A DNA stretch of 64,000 nt from Enterovibrio gelatinilyticus (GCF_028683095.1 NZ_JAJUBC010000004.1:1-64000), one strand, 5' to 3'. Positions 36,544-47,472 are shown, counted from the stretch's first letter. Numbers and translations are program-made. Notes: generated by a model not told the origin, from the letters alone.

Positions 36544-39500
36544 TTAGTGGAGCTTTTCGATCATCACTCGCGCTTCTTCTTTTAGCGTTGAATCATCACC
36601 TTGCATGACTTGCTCAAGCAATTGAATTGCACCATCGATATCATTCATTTCCAGATACGCTTTCGCCAAATCCATGTTGGTTGCGGCCTCACCATTGCTG
36701 TCGACATCCACAGGCTGAATATCACTCAACACATCAGGGAAGTCTTCTAAACCAACATCGAGATCCATCGTCACTGAATCAGGGTCTGCTTGCGGTACGC
36801 CATCATCTTTCATCAATTCGTCAATGCTGATGAAACCATCCCCCGTAGAGGTAGCTTCAACCAATTCACTCTCAGCATCTTCTAGCAACCCTTCGAGATC
36901 GGCTTCCAAATCCATAGATTTGATTTCATCACCGAGAATTTCAGGTTGTTGAGACCAATCTTCACTTTCAAGTTCTGGTTCTGGCGTTTGCTCTGCATGC
37001 CAAATACCACTCTCGTCATCGGGAATATCAAGATCGTCAGACTCCTCCAACTCATCATCAAGATGGAAGGATTCGTCTTGGTCTTCAACATCATCCGCTG
37101 CGTCCAATGAAGTCAACACATCGTTAGCTTCGTCCGCTTCAGCAGTTTCTGCCGTCATGGTTTGGAAGTCACCCAAGCCCATTTGATCATCATCAAGAGG
37201 CTCGGAAAGTAAGGCTTCCATATTGAGCCCAGCCACTTGATGCGCATCGTCTTCCAATTCTGCAATATCGTTCAGTTCCGTCGCGCGATATGGCGCTTGA
37301 GATACTGCTGCAGACGCCTGCGAGAAATGGCTGCGCTCACTTTCTGGTACCGCTTCGTCTAACTCGCGTTGTTCGTCAAGTGCTGCACCTAATGCATCAT
37401 CTTCATCAAACTCACCCAAATCATCAAGACTGATAGGGTCTACGGGAGGAAACGCTAACGTGTTGTTTTCTGTTGCTGTGAAAGTCGACTCTTCAGCTTC
37501 TTCGTCAAGCTCAGATGTATCAACTTGCTGTCCCGCCGTTTCTTTTGGCTCAGGTTCTTCTTTCTCAGCTGCTTCTATCGCTGACTCTTCTAACTCGGTG
37601 TCTGCAACGCTTTCAGGCTCAATAGCAGAAGGTGTGTCAAAATCGACCGCGGCATCTTCCTCGGTATACTCAGGCAGATCGCTCAGATCAAACGATGAAT
37701 CTTCTTTACCAGCTTCAACTGGCTCACCAGGTTCTATCTCTTCAAAATCACTGTCTGCTAGCGCTGCTTCCTCGTCGTATTCTGGAAGAGATGACAGATC
37801 TAACGGTGCATCTTCTTCAAACGCTGCTTCTTCAGACGTTTCTTCAGAAGCGTCATCCTGAACATGCTCTGCTGTTAACTGCTCTTCGAGATGTTCCGCT
37901 TTGATTTCTTGAGCATTGATTTCTTGAGCTTCGACTTCTTGAGCTTCAACCTCTTTGCCTTCAGCTTCTTGTTCTGCTTCAGCTTCTTCTGTTTCAGCTT
38001 CTTGTTGTTCGAGTCCCTCAACGCCAGTATCGCCACCAGCGAACGGTTCTGTGACGATATCTTCTGTTTCAAGTTCTTCAAATGACGTTTCAGCATCGTC
38101 CTGAGTCGGTGCTTCATTCAACTCATCTGGCATGGACTCAATAGCAGCGAATGCATCGTCAAGATCGGCCTCGTCTTCAGAAGACACGACGGGCTCTTCT
38201 TCCACTGACTCATCAGCATCACCAGCGAGATTGTCGTCCCCGGTCAGAGGCTGTTCGTCAGACGAAGATATTTCTGTCGGTTCTGCCGCATCCAGTTCAG
38301 AGCTTGCTGACGCTTCATCGTCTTGGCCTAATAGGCTATCTAGCAGGTCAATGTCGCTCTGTGTTGCCTCTGGTATCTCTTTTTCTTCAGCATCTAGCGC
38401 TTCTAAGCTATCGAGTGATGCATCAAACGCTGGCACGGCTTCAATGTCCGTCGCTGATTCACCGTCATCCAGTAGGCTATCAAGCAGGTCCATGTCTGAC
38501 TCAGAAGCTTCTGCGTCAGATTCGCTCTCTTGGGCTTGCTCAATGTCTTCAGCATCGGCGTTTACGCCATCAACTGCGTCTTCAACATCGTTTTCCGCTA
38601 ATTCTTCGAGGGCCTCTTCTTCGATCGAAGGTTGCAGTACATTTTCATCGATAACTGCTGAGTCAGCATCGTCTGTTGCTTGAATCTCCTCATCATCAAG
38701 AGCGAGATCATCATCGAGAGAAATAAGCTCATCGCCGAGTAAGTCATCATCAGAAGCTTCTTCCAATAACGCACTTTCGTCTTCAATGTCATCATCGTCA
38801 GCAACAAGTTCGTCCAGTAATACGTCTGTATCACCCAGATCGACATTCTCATCGTCGCTTGGCTCACCAACGAGATCCTCAAGCAGATCGTCATCATCAA
38901 TGGCTTCGTCTAGTAATGCAGTTTCATCTAGCAGGTCTTCGTCATCACCAACAAATTCATCCAGCAATGCGTCGGTGTCTGAAATGTCATCGGTGTCTAT
39001 GTCTGCATCAATTGATAACAAATCAGTATCATCGGCTTCTTGCGGCTCGATCGGATTTCCATCCTCATCCAACGCGTCATCGTCAAGAAGCTCATCAAGA
39101 AGTGCATCTGTGCCATCAAGTTGAACATCATTGTCGCTGCCAGTCTCACTGAGAATGTTATCGATATCGTCAACATTGACGGCTTCATCCAAGAACTCGT
39201 CGAGCAAGGCGGTACTGTCTTCTTCTAGAGAGTCTTCTTCTAGAGAGTCTTCCTCTAGAGAGTCATCTTCAGGGTTTTCGTTGGGTTTCTCTTCCGCTTG
39301 AGCCTGATTCAGGATGTCATCGAGATCATCGTCGGATAAGTTGATATCTTGCGACAAATCTACTTCTGGCTCGTCATCCAACACTTTGTCAAACAAGGCT
39401 TCGTTGGTGATGTCAGCGTCATCATCTTCCGCTGCCGCCGCTGCGAATGCCGCTTCTGCCTCTGCTATGGCATCATCCGCCGCCGACTGCTCATTTGCAG

Positions 39501-41085
39501 CAGGCTCATTTGCAGCTGGCTCATCATCAGCGCTTTGCGTGGCATTCAGTAATGCATCAATATCATCAACGTCGGCATCATCACCACCACTAAGGGACTG
39601 CTCCCACATAGCGGCAAGTGCTTCATCAGGGCTCAGTTCCGACTCTTCAGGTTGAGACGCCATTTCATCCAATGCGCGTTCCATGTCTTCCAAGCCGATA
39701 GCGCCGTCAGTGCTAGCTTCAACATTCAGCTCTGTGCTTGCGCTGAAGTCATCATCTAACATGGCATCCAGATCGGTATCAGTGCCAAAGTCAGAATCGC
39801 CGTCAATATCTAATCCAGACTCAGTCGGTTCATCTGATAACTCCAAGCTGTCTGACAAGTTAATGTCGTCCAATTCAGAATCAAAAATACCCTCATCGCC
39901 AAACAGATCATCGGCATCGGTGTCGTCTGTGACTTCAAGCTCATCATCTTCCAATACCAATTCATCATCATCCCCTTCAACATCGGGCACCATGATGACG
40001 GGTAGATCAGGCTCTTCGCCGTCGAGCCCTTCTGGCTCTTCGATATCGTCATCTTTCTTACGGCGGCGCATAATGATGAACGCAGCAGTACCTATCACTA
40101 ACAAGGCTGGAATAATTGCGACAGTGGCAAGCATCAATGGGCTCGCCATCAGCGATTCAATGAAAGATGGCTCTTTCATTTCCATTTGAGCCTGACGCAT
40201 TTTCTGCGCTTCTAGGAAGGATTTAATTTCTTCCGTGAGCGCTTCATCGCCCGTCATTTGCTCTTTTAAAACAGACAACTCGTTCTGCACTTCCGCCAAA
40301 CGAATCTTCAAGATGTGGTTACTTTCAACGAGCTTACCCATTTGCAAATCAGATTCATCAATCTGATCTTGCACCGAGCCCATATTCGGCTTAGGCGGCG
40401 TCATATCGGCGCCCATGCCATCCCCATCTTCCATTGCCATGTCTGACTTCGATGATGCATCCATGTCCGCCATTTCTGGCTTTTTAGGCACATCCGGCTT
40501 GGTCATCTTCTCAGGCGCTTTGACGGGTTTGGCTTTTTCTGAAGAGGCCGTCATTTCAGGTTGAGCAGGTTGCTGTGCTGTCGCAGCGGCCTGCTGGCTC
40601 AATGGCTGACGATTGATGCCACGCTGCGCATCTTTACGTCTTTGGTCAATTTGCAGGCGCTGGGCGACATCATCCGTGCTTTCACGACGAATTTCCGTCA
40701 ACGTTGGCATAAGCAACGTACTTCCGGGAATCAATCCGTGAATGTTTTGATCTTCAAAGGCATTGGGATTTAAGCGAAAAATCGCGCCAACTGTTTGATA
40801 GACAGAAACAGCGGTATTCGGTTGATTACGTTTGGCGATAGACCACAGGGTATCGTTGTCGCGCGTTGGCCCAACAGATTGTCGACGGTTAGCCGTCGAA
40901 GCCGTCTGATTGGCTTGAGATAAAGGCGTGACAGTGCTGGGCGCTGGCGATTCATCGACAGGACCAAGAATTCGAATGGCCGAATGCACAGAAAACGTGG
41001 CGGCAAGGCTCAGCAGCAACGTTGAGACAGCAAGTAGTTTGCCAAATCGACGGCTTGCTTGTGATGAAAAAAGCGTTTGCTTCAT
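36544..41085 (-). CDS. fimV: FimV/HubP polar landmark protein
   Basis: About 1513 residues from ATG 41083-41085; an ATG 36 bases upstream is an alternative. In order: signal-like N-terminus; a periplasmic LysM-type region with DTLWSIAKRNQ and LIPGSTLLMPTL; a low-complexity Ala/Gln/Lys/Met linker; a coiled coil; one transmembrane helix (LATVAIIPALLVIGTAAFIIM) near residue 330; then more than 1100 cytoplasmic residues extremely rich in Asp and Glu, with degenerate DTDALLDELL repeats. It ends with the conserved FimV C-terminal motif (NMDLAKAYLEMNDIDGAIQLL). In Vibrio cholerae the orthologue HubP anchors ParA-type proteins, flagellar and chemotaxis factors at the pole. Gene order truA-fimV-asd is conserved. 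Confidence 0.92.
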   Translation of the reverse strand: MKQTLFSSQASRRFGKLLAVSTLLLSLAATFSVHSAIRILGPVDESPAPSTVTPLSQANQTASTANRRQSVGPTRDNDTLWSIAKRNQPNTAVSVYQTVGAIFRLNPNAFEDQNIHGLIPGSTLLMPTLTEIRRESTDDVAQRLQIDQRRKDAQRGINRQPLSQQAAATAQQPAQPEMTASSEKAKPVKAPEKMTKPDVPKKPEMADMDASSKSDMAMEDGDGMGADMTPPKPNMGSVQDQIDESDLQMGKLVESNHILKIRLAEVQNELSVLKEQMTGDEALTEEIKSFLEAQKMRQAQMEMKEPSFIESLMASPLMLATVAIIPALLVIGTAAFIIMRRRKKDDDIEEPEGLDGEEPDLPVIMVPDVEGDDDELVLEDDELEVTDDTDADDLFGDEGIFDSELDDINLSDSLELSDEPTESGLDIDGDSDFGTDTDLDAMLDDDFSASTELNVEASTDGAIGLEDMERALDEMASQPEESELSPDEALAAMWEQSLSGGDDADVDDIDALLNATQSADDEPAANEPAANEQSAADDAIAEAEAAFAAAAAEDDDADITNEALFDKVLDDEPEVDLSQDINLSDDDLDDILNQAQAEEKPNENPEDDSLEEDSLEEDSLEEDSTALLDEFLDEAVNVDDIDNILSETGSDNDVQLDGTDALLDELLDDDALDEDGNPIEPQEADDTDLLSIDADIDTDDISDTDALLDEFVGDDEDLLDETALLDEAIDDDDLLEDLVGEPSDDENVDLGDTDVLLDELVADDDDIEDESALLEEASDDDLLGDELISLDDDLALDDEEIQATDDADSAVIDENVLQPSIEEEALEELAENDVEDAVDGVNADAEDIEQAQESESDAEASESDMDLLDSLLDDGESATDIEAVPAFDASLDSLEALDAEEKEIPEATQSDIDLLDSLLGQDDEASASSELDAAEPTEISSSDEQPLTGDDNLAGDADESVEEEPVVSSEDEADLDDAFAAIESMPDELNEAPTQDDAETSFEELETEDIVTEPFAGGDTGVEGLEQQEAETEEAEAEQEAEGKEVEAQEVEAQEINAQEIKAEHLEEQLTAEHVQDDASEETSEEAAFEEDAPLDLSSLPEYDEEAALADSDFEEIEPGEPVEAGKEDSSFDLSDLPEYTEEDAAVDFDTPSAIEPESVADTELEESAIEAAEKEEPEPKETAGQQVDTSELDEEAEESTFTATENNTLAFPPVDPISLDDLGEFDEDDALGAALDEQRELDEAVPESERSHFSQASAAVSQAPYRATELNDIAELEDDAHQVAGLNMEALLSEPLDDDQMGLGDFQTMTAETAEADEANDVLTSLDAADDVEDQDESFHLDDELEESDDLDIPDDESGIWHAEQTPEPELESEDWSQQPEILGDEIKSMDLEADLEGLLEDAESELVEATSTGDGFISIDELMKDDGVPQADPDSVTMDLDVGLEDFPDVLSDIQPVDVDSNGEAATNMDLAKAYLEMNDIDGAIQLLEQVMQGDDSTLKEEARVMIEKLH
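39221..39265 (-). repeat. 15-bp tandem repeat inside fimV
   Basis: Three near-identical 15-bp units with CTAGAG at 39225, 39240 and 39255. They encode three consecutive LEEDS pentapeptides in the acidic region. In frame, so expansion or loss keeps the protein readable. Confidence 0.85.
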
Positions 41086-41228
41086 GGTGTTATAAAAATC
41101 TGCGTCAGACACTGCCCGCATTCCCCTATGGCAGAATAATAGCCTAAATGGTTATTTCCCTAACTATATCGGAAGGCTGGCTGAAAACTGTAGTGTGAGA
41201 AGATAAAACTGTGTTTTGTGATCAAACA

Positions 41229-41254
41229 ACCGGCACCAGATCACTGGTACCGGT
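41229..41254 (-). terminator. possible asd terminator
   Basis: ACCGGCACCAG and CTGGTACCGGT form an 11-bp stem with one mismatch and a 4-base loop, about 50 bases past the asd stop. The following T-run is weak (TTGTTT). Confidence 0.5.
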
Positions 41255-41301
41255 CGTTTAAGTAGCATTTTACTGCTAAACAATTCGTGATTGTTTGAGG
41301 A

Positions 41302-42327
41302 TTACAGGTAGTCGCGGATCAGGACTTCTGCAATTTGCACAGAATTGGTGGCTGCGCCTTTACGAACGTTGTCTGCAACAATCCACATGTTCAGGCCATT
41401 TGGATGAGAAATGTCGTTGCGGACACGGCCTACCATCACATGGTCTTTACCTGTCGCGTCTTTCACTTGCGTTGGGTAATCTTCATTGGCAAACACTTCA
41501 ATACCTTCGCTACGTGAAAGTAGATCCATCGCTTCGGTCGCATCAAGTGGCTGTTGGCATTCAATGTGAACGGCTTCTGCGTGACCATAAAACACAGGGA
41601 CGCGCACACAGGTTGGGTTCACTGCAACGGTATCATCACCCAAAATTTTCTGGGTTTCCCACACCATTTTCATTTCTTCTTTGGTGTAGCCGTTGTCCAT
41701 AAACTCGTCGATGTGAGGCAGGCAGTTAAAAGCGATCTGCTTTTTGTAGAGACTCGGCTCTGCTTCTTGGCTGTTCAGCAGTTTCACCGTTTGGCCCGCC
41801 AACTCATCCACACCTTTTTTGCCAGAACCTGATACCGATTGGTATGTCGCTACGTTGATGCGTTCGATGCCTGCAGCATCATAAATCGGCTTCAACGCCA
41901 CCAGCATTTGAATCGTCGAACAATTAGGATTCGCGATAATGTTGCGATTACGGAAGTCAGCGATAGCTTCTGGGTTAACTTCTGGTACAACCAATGGCAC
42001 ATCGTACTCGTAACGGAAGCGCGACGTGTTATCGATAACGACAACACCTTCATCCGCGGCCATTGGCGCATAACGGTCTGACAGTTCCGCGCCCGCTGAG
42101 AACATCGCGATTTGTACCTGGCTCCAGTCGAAATCTTCTACGTTACGTACCAGATGGCTTTTACCATTGAAGCGAATGGTTTCACCGGCGCTGCGCTCGC
42201 TTGCTAGCAAGTAAAGTTTGCGCACAGGGAATTTACGCTCTTCCAACACCTCAATAATGGTACGACCTACAGCGCCTGTTGCACCTAATACAGCGACGTC
42301 GTATGCAACATCAAATTCTTGTGTCAT
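41302..42327 (-). CDS. asd: aspartate-semialdehyde dehydrogenase
   Basis: 341 residues: VAVLGATGAVGRTIIEVLEE binds NADP, the nucleophile Cys lies in NPNCSTIQM near residue 135, and NPTCVRVPVFYGHAEAV carries the catalytic His. E. coli has the inactive-looking paralogue usg at this place. Here the active-site residues are intact, so this is probably a true Asd, acting on aspartyl phosphate for lysine, threonine, methionine and cell-wall synthesis. It starts two bases after the pdxB stop, with GAGGA upstream. Confidence 0.9.
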   Translation of the reverse strand: MTQEFDVAYDVAVLGATGAVGRTIIEVLEERKFPVRKLYLLASERSAGETIRFNGKSHLVRNVEDFDWSQVQIAMFSAGAELSDRYAPMAADEGVVVIDNTSRFRYEYDVPLVVPEVNPEAIADFRNRNIIANPNCSTIQMLVALKPIYDAAGIERINVATYQSVSGSGKKGVDELAGQTVKLLNSQEAEPSLYKKQIAFNCLPHIDEFMDNGYTKEEMKMVWETQKILGDDTVAVNPTCVRVPVFYGHAEAVHIECQQPLDATEAMDLLSRSEGIEVFANEDYPTQVKDATGKDHVMVGRVRNDISHPNGLNMWIVADNVRKGAATNSVQIAEVLIRDYL

Positions 42328-42329
42328 GT

Positions 42330-43469
42330 TTATTCCTCTACGGTAAAACCTAATTTAGCGAGCGACTCTAACCCAAACTCGGCCTTGCCCGCTACTGTAA
42401 TCGCACTGTACTCGCGTCTGTCCCAGTAATTCTTTCGCAAGCGGTCAAAGCTTGAACGTTGCTCACTGGCATCTGCCATTGCACGGCGAAACTCGCTGTC
42501 ATCACGGCGAATATCATAGATAAGCTGACACAACGCCATCAAATCTGATGCATCCCAAGACTGACTCAGTGACACATGAGGAATTGGCGCGATAGGCAAT
42601 AAAGACGACGCATCGACACTTTCCTCTGCATTGCCAAGAAACTCGCAGTAGGCGTTATAGATCATGGTTGTGCCACGCGCTTTACCCTCTAAGCCGTACC
42701 CTGCCACATGAGGGGTTGCAAAGGCTAATAGTGGAAGAAGCTCAAGATCCACTTCAGGTTCGAACTCGAACACATCTAGCGCAGCCGTCAGTTTGTCTGC
42801 TTTCAATGCCGCTTTTAAGGCAGCATTGTCCACCACTGGACCACGCGCTGCGTTGATCAATATGCTATTCGGTTTGAGTGCAGCCAACGCTTTTTCACCG
42901 ATCAGGTGGTGCGTCGGGTATTCACCCGAACGGGTGATAGGTGTGTGCATGGTGAGCACATCACATTCTGCGATCAGAGTGTCCAGCGAGTGGAACTCAC
43001 GCTCATCACCTTCCGCTTCTTTTAACGGATCGCATAAAAGATAAGGAACATTGAGCGCAGCCAGACAATTCGACAAGTAACTGCCCACTTGCCCCGCTCC
43101 AACGATGCCAACTTTACGATCGGTTAGCGTGAAATCTTGCTGCTGACTAAGGACCAAAAGCGCACTGATCACATATTCAGCCACCCCCACTTTGTTACAG
43201 CCAGGAGCAGCAGTGAAATAGATCCCTCGCTCAGCAAGAAGGTTCGCATCTACGTGGTCAGTACCCGCAGTTGCGGTACCAACAAAGCGCAGGCAATTGG
43301 CTTTTTCCAATAGTGCCTCGTCAACTTTGGTTACTGAACGTATCATCAACGCATCAATATCAACCAAGTCTTCCGCTGTGAGTGTTCTACCCGCTTTTGC
43401 AGTTACTGTTCCAAGTTTGCTAAACAGTTCTGCCGCATAGGGCATATTTTCGTCAATCAGAATATTCAC
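42330..43469 (-). CDS. pdxB: erythronate-4-phosphate dehydrogenase
   Basis: 379 residues from a GTG start at 43467-43469, which gives [15 protein letters not shown], the expected PdxB opening. A longer frame upstream is not conserved. NAD-binding [12 protein letters not shown] is near residue 120, NAARGPVVD near 210, and the C-terminal PdxB dimerisation domain ends the protein. It oxidises 4-phosphoerythronate in pyridoxal phosphate synthesis. AGAGAAGA precedes the start. Fixed order fabB-pdxB-asd. Confidence 0.95.
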   Translation of the reverse strand: MNILIDENMPYAAELFSKLGTVTAKAGRTLTAEDLVDIDALMIRSVTKVDEALLEKANCLRFVGTATAGTDHVDANLLAERGIYFTAAPGCNKVGVAEYVISALLVLSQQQDFTLTDRKVGIVGAGQVGSYLSNCLAALNVPYLLCDPLKEAEGDEREFHSLDTLIAECDVLTMHTPITRSGEYPTHHLIGEKALAALKPNSILINAARGPVVDNAALKAALKADKLTAALDVFEFEPEVDLELLPLLAFATPHVAGYGLEGKARGTTMIYNAYCEFLGNAEESVDASSLLPIAPIPHVSLSQSWDASDLMALCQLIYDIRRDDSEFRRAMADASEQRSSFDRLRKNYWDRREYSAITVAGKAEFGLESLAKLGFTVEE

Positions 43470-43533
43470 GTGTTCTTCTCTTGCTCCAAGCAACATGTCC
43501 GTATTGTGACGTTTTTTGAGACGGCTGAAAACG

Positions 43534-43556
43534 AAAAAACCCGACCAATGGCCGGG
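43534..43556 (-). terminator. fabB terminator
   Basis: On the minus strand CCCGGCC ATT GGTCGGG is followed by six T residues: a compact 7-bp stem with a 3-base loop, including one G-T pair. Confidence 0.85.
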
Positions 43557-43684
43557 CAAAATCCAGGATCTGAAAGATAGAGACCGGCTCTCAACGGTCA
43601 ATACCTGCGTCTGTTGTAGGCGAGAAGCCAACTTCCCGGAAAATTTTCAAATAATTTGAAAATTTAAAGTGGCAGTAACGCCTC
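43534..43684 (-). ncRNA. fabB 3' UTR, candidate FarS-like small RNA
   Basis: The 151 bases after the fabB stop end in a terminator. They begin with a perfect AT-rich hairpin (AAATTTTCAAA / TTTGAAAATTT, 43641-43665). In Vibrio cholerae the sRNA FarS is released by RNase E from the 3' UTR of fabB and represses fadE genes. Position, length and terminal structure fit. Sequence similarity to FarS could not be checked here. Confidence 0.4.
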
Positions 43685-44896
43685 TTAAGCTTCGTATTTC
43701 TTAATAACCAAAGTGGCGTTTGTGCCGCCGAAGCCGAAGCTGTTCGACATGACTGTCTTCAGTTCCTGCTCACGCATTTCAGTGACAATATCTAGACCTT
43801 CTGCCGCAGCATCTAAGTTATTAATGTTAATGCTCGGTGCGACAAAGTTGTTATCCAACATCAGTGTTGAATAGATGGCTTCGTGTACACCTGCCGCACC
43901 CAATGCGTGACCCGTCATCGCTTTGGTTGCAGAAATCGCTGGGCTGTTATGACCGAACACTTCTTGAATCGCGCCCAGTTCTTTCACATCACCCACTGGC
44001 GTTGAAGTACCATGCGTATTGATGTAGTCAATGCTGTCCACATCTTGCATTGCCATTTTCATACAACGGATAGCGCCTTCACCAGAAGGAGCAACCATGT
44101 CGTAGCCATCAGAGGTTGCGCCGTAGCCAACCACTTCACCGTAGATTTTCGCGCCACGCGCTAACGCATGCTCAAGCTCTTCAATAACGACCATGCCGCC
44201 GCCGCCAGAGATAACAAATCCATCACGGTCTGCATCATAGGTACGAGACGCTTTTGAAGGATCATCATTGTACTTGGTCGACAATGCGCCCATGGCGTCA
44301 AACATCATGGTTAGAGACCAATCTAGCTCTTCACCGCCACCTGCAAACACAACGTCTTGCTTACCCAGTTGAATCAATTCAACTGCGTGGCCAATACAGT
44401 GTGCAGACGTCGCACACGCTGAGCTCATGGTGTAGTTAACACCACGAATTTTAAACGGCGTTGCCAAGCACGCTGACACGGTCGAAGACATAGTACGAGG
44501 CACCATGTAAGGACCAACACGCTTTACGCCTTTTTCGCGTAGTGTGTCTGTTGCCAGAACTTGGTTAATTGATGATGCGCCACCAGAACCAGCAACCAGA
44601 CCCGTACGGTCATTGGAAACCATGTCTTCTGTTAAGCCAGCATCTTCAATGGCTTGTTCCATTGACAGATAAGCGAAGCCTGCGGCATCACCCATAAAAC
44701 GAAATTTCTTGCGATCAATATGATCGACAGGTTTGAGTTTTAGGTCACCCCAAACGTTACTGCGTAGTTTCATGTCTGCGAACTGTTGGGAAAAACTAAT
44801 CCCTGATTTACCCGCTTTCAATGACTCCAGCACTTCTTTAACGTTGTTACCGATGCTGGAAACAATTCCCATACCTGTAATTACGGCTCGTTTCAT
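43685..44896 (-). CDS. fabB: 3-oxoacyl-ACP synthase I
   Basis: 403 residues. Active-site Cys in [10 protein letters not shown] near residue 163, and the two histidines in [11 protein letters not shown] and [11 protein letters not shown]. FabB elongates saturated and unsaturated acyl chains by Claisen condensation. Divergent from mnmC. A FadR-like half-site lies at about -39 of a plausible promoter (TATCAT -10), where FadR activates fabB in E. coli. Its 3' UTR may produce an sRNA. Confidence 0.96.
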   Translation of the reverse strand: MKRAVITGMGIVSSIGNNVKEVLESLKAGKSGISFSQQFADMKLRSNVWGDLKLKPVDHIDRKKFRFMGDAAGFAYLSMEQAIEDAGLTEDMVSNDRTGLVAGSGGASSINQVLATDTLREKGVKRVGPYMVPRTMSSTVSACLATPFKIRGVNYTMSSACATSAHCIGHAVELIQLGKQDVVFAGGGEELDWSLTMMFDAMGALSTKYNDDPSKASRTYDADRDGFVISGGGGMVVIEELEHALARGAKIYGEVVGYGATSDGYDMVAPSGEGAIRCMKMAMQDVDSIDYINTHGTSTPVGDVKELGAIQEVFGHNSPAISATKAMTGHALGAAGVHEAIYSTLMLDNNFVAPSININNLDAAAEGLDIVTEMREQELKTVMSNSFGFGGTNATLVIKKYEA

Positions 44897-44949
44897 TTTT
44901 TGTTCCTACAATTCGAGTTCGCACCGATGATAGCGGTTTTGCTCATCTA

Positions 44950-44966
44950 AAGTGGTCAGCTTTCCT
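44950..44966. promoter_or_regulatory. possible FadR activator site of fabB
   Basis: AAGTGGTCAGCTTTCCT has one perfect FadR half-site (TGGTC) and a poor second half. Its centre is about 39 bases upstream of the start expected from TATCAT at 44927-44932. FadR activates fabB from this distance in E. coli. Confidence 0.4.
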
Positions 44967-45091
44967 AGAGTACGCGTGTAAGCTGAAATTTCATTCTCGC
45001 ATAGCCAGCTCCGCGAATCTGTATATTCGGAAGGATTGGCGATAGAATCCGCGACCTGAGTGCAAACAGAGTTTTAATTAAGGTAAGGCCT

Positions 45092-47110
45092 GTGACCCAA
45101 CCCCGTATTGAACATGCCCAAATTCACTGGAATGACGCTGGCACGCCTGTGTCTGATAATTTCGATGACGTGTACTTTTCTAATGCAAATGGCTTAGAAG
45201 AAACACGTTATGTCTTCTTACATCAAAATCATCTTCCAGCACGCTGGCAACAATTCGAGCGAGATCGCTTTGTTATTGCAGAGACGGGCTTTGGTACAGG
45301 TTTAAATTTTCTTGCGGTTTGGCAAGAGTTTGACGCTTTTCGCGATCAAAACCCTGATGCTACAACCCAACAGCTGCACTTTATCAGCTTTGAGAAATTT
45401 CCTGTAACCCAAAGTGATCTTGAAAAAGCGCATGCGGCTTGGCCCGAACTTGCCAATTACGCAAAAACATTGCGAAAACACTATCCCGCCGCCGTATCAG
45501 GTTGCCACCGTCTCGTCCTTGCTGATGGCATGGTGACACTCGATCTCTGGTTTGGTGACATCAAAGATTGTATGCCGCAAGTGTGGACATCTGATGACGG
45601 GATCGTCGACTGTTGGTTCCTCGATGGCTTTGCTCCAAGTAAAAACCCTGAAATGTGGAGCCAAACCTTGTTTGATGGCATGGCCCGCCTTGCCCGTGAA
45701 TCCTGCACAGTTGCGACATTTACCGCTGCTGGTTTTGTGCGTCGCGGCCTGATTGATGCTGGCTTCGAGATGAAGAAAACCAAAGGGTTTGGTACAAAGC
45801 GCGACATGATTGTCGGGCACATCAATCAACGAGAGCAGTCAAAGCAACAAGCACCTTGGTACAAACGCAATGCGCCAATGACGAGTGACAAGAACACGCT
45901 GGATATTGCGATTATTGGTGGTGGCGTTGCCAGTGCGACATTGGCAGTTTCACTGGTTCGCCGTGGAAAATCCGTCACTCTATATTGTGAGCATGATGAG
46001 CCAGGGCACGGCGCATCAGGAAATCGTCAAGGCGCAGTTTATCCTCTGCTCAATGGCAGCGATGATGTGCTATCTCGCTTCTTTGCTCCCGCGTTTTTGT
46101 ACTCTCGTCAATTTGTCGAGCAAGCAGCTGAAACTATTCACTTCGATCACGATTGGTGTGGCGTCACACAACTCGGCTGGGATGAAAAGAGTGCAGACAA
46201 ACTCGCAAAAATGCTCAAAGGCGGCTTCCCTGACGATGTGATATGCGCTTTAACCGCAGAAGAAACTGCCGCCATCGCAAACATTGAAACCGGCCACGGC
46301 GGCGTTAGCTATCCACTTGGAGGATGGCTGTGCCCGCAACAACTCACTCAAGGCCTGATTAAACAAGCGCAGGCATCAGGCTTGCTGACGTGCCATTACA
46401 ACACGAACATCAGCAGCTTGAAGCGTGAAAACGAGCAATGGGTAATGCTTGCTGAAAATGGTCACGAGTTTTGCCACAACACTGTGGTGATTACCAACGG
46501 ACATCGCTTTTCACAGTTCGAACAAACTGTTGCGATCCCTGCTTACTCGGTGCGTGGTCAAGTTAGCCATATCAATACCACTCCTGAACTCAAAAAGCTC
46601 AAGACAGTGCTTTGTTATGACGGCTACCTCACTCCTGTTAACGAAAAGAACGATACGCATTGTATTGGCGCCAGTTACAGCCGAAATGACGAGTCTTTAG
46701 ATTTTCGCATGGACGACCAAGTTGATAACAAGCAGCGTTTGATCAACTGCGTGCCATCCTCATGGCCTGAAGACATCAATACCGATCATGGCGCTGGGCG
46801 CGTCGGTGTTCGTTGTGCCAGTCGAGACCACCTGCCTTACGTCGGCGATGTTTGCGATTACGCACAATTGGCCGAGTGTTACAGCAATCTTCGGGACACC
46901 AAAGAGAGCGCAGCAGATGTACCCGTTTATCCGAATCTATTTAGCATACTGGCATTAGGTTCTAGAGGATTAACGTCTGCACCGCTTCTCGGTGAATTGA
47001 TGGCCTCACAGCTTTGTGGTCATCCATTGCCTTTGCCAACAGATGTCCTTGATGCACTACATCCGGGCCGTATGTGGGTAAGAAAATTGCTCAAAGGCAA
47101 AGCGCTATAA
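45092..47110 (+). CDS. mnmC: bifunctional tRNA (mnm5s2U) biosynthesis enzyme MnmC
   Basis: 672 residues, starting with GTG 45092. The N-terminal methyltransferase domain (about 1-245) has [13 protein letters not shown] and [15 protein letters not shown]. The C-terminal FAD oxidase domain has [21 protein letters not shown] near residue 272 and [10 protein letters not shown] near the end. It converts cmnm5s2U to nm5s2U and then mnm5s2U at tRNA position 34. Divergent from fabB, with a strong terminator after it. Confidence 0.96.
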   Translation: MTQPRIEHAQIHWNDAGTPVSDNFDDVYFSNANGLEETRYVFLHQNHLPARWQQFERDRFVIAETGFGTGLNFLAVWQEFDAFRDQNPDATTQQLHFISFEKFPVTQSDLEKAHAAWPELANYAKTLRKHYPAAVSGCHRLVLADGMVTLDLWFGDIKDCMPQVWTSDDGIVDCWFLDGFAPSKNPEMWSQTLFDGMARLARESCTVATFTAAGFVRRGLIDAGFEMKKTKGFGTKRDMIVGHINQREQSKQQAPWYKRNAPMTSDKNTLDIAIIGGGVASATLAVSLVRRGKSVTLYCEHDEPGHGASGNRQGAVYPLLNGSDDVLSRFFAPAFLYSRQFVEQAAETIHFDHDWCGVTQLGWDEKSADKLAKMLKGGFPDDVICALTAEETAAIANIETGHGGVSYPLGGWLCPQQLTQGLIKQAQASGLLTCHYNTNISSLKRENEQWVMLAENGHEFCHNTVVITNGHRFSQFEQTVAIPAYSVRGQVSHINTTPELKKLKTVLCYDGYLTPVNEKNDTHCIGASYSRNDESLDFRMDDQVDNKQRLINCVPSSWPEDINTDHGAGRVGVRCASRDHLPYVGDVCDYAQLAECYSNLRDTKESAADVPVYPNLFSILALGSRGLTSAPLLGELMASQLCGHPLPLPTDVLDALHPGRMWVRKLLKGKAL

Positions 47111-47132
47111 AAACGCGCACACGTGAAAACGC

Positions 47133-47160
47133 AAAAAGGCGCTGATTTCAGCGCCTTTTT
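47133..47160. terminator. bidirectional terminator after mnmC
   Basis: A perfect 13-bp inverted repeat (AAAAAGGCGCTGA / TCAGCGCCTTTTT) with a 2-base loop, between the converging mnmC and yfcL. Confidence 0.93.
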
Positions 47161-47196
47161 ATTAAATTTTAGAAGCACACAATCTGGGAGTATAGA

Positions 47197-47472
47197 TTAA
47201 GCCACCGAACTCGCTTGAGTTTGCAGGTTAGACCAAAGGTTAGCCACCAGCACTTGATCCGCAGGGGTGAGTTCATTGGCGTTATCTTTTAAACTGCCAT
47301 CCACACGCTGCTTTAACATATCGATACAATCGATCCCATCTTGTTCGCAATCTGCTGCTGCCAATGAAATATGTCCACGCAAATAGCCGCTGGCAAACAA
47401 CTCGTCATCTGATGCTGTTTCTACCATGGCATCAATCAAATCAAGGATCTTTTCTTCGTAGTCTTGGATCAT
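47197..47472 (-). CDS. yfcL: YfcL family protein
   Basis: 91 residues from ATG 47470-47472 (MIQDYEEKILDLIDAMVE). A longer frame upstream would overlap epmC. Small, acidic, helical and conserved next to mnmC and epmC; the E. coli homologue has similar length. Function is unknown. GAGAGAA lies before the start. Confidence 0.88.
   Translation of the reverse strand: MIQDYEEKILDLIDAMVETASDDELFASGYLRGHISLAAADCEQDGIDCIDMLKQRVDGSLKDNANELTPADQVLVANLWSNLQTQASSVA

Noticed and set aside
37460-40189. Several long Ser-rich open frames on the plus strand opposite fimV
   Set aside because: They are antisense shadows of the Asp/Glu-rich fimV codons (GAT/GAA read as TCA/TTC), without ribosome sites or domains.
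45481-45829. Minus-strand open frames inside mnmC
   Set aside because: They overlap the well-supported MnmC methyltransferase domain and carry no recognisable domain or ribosome site.
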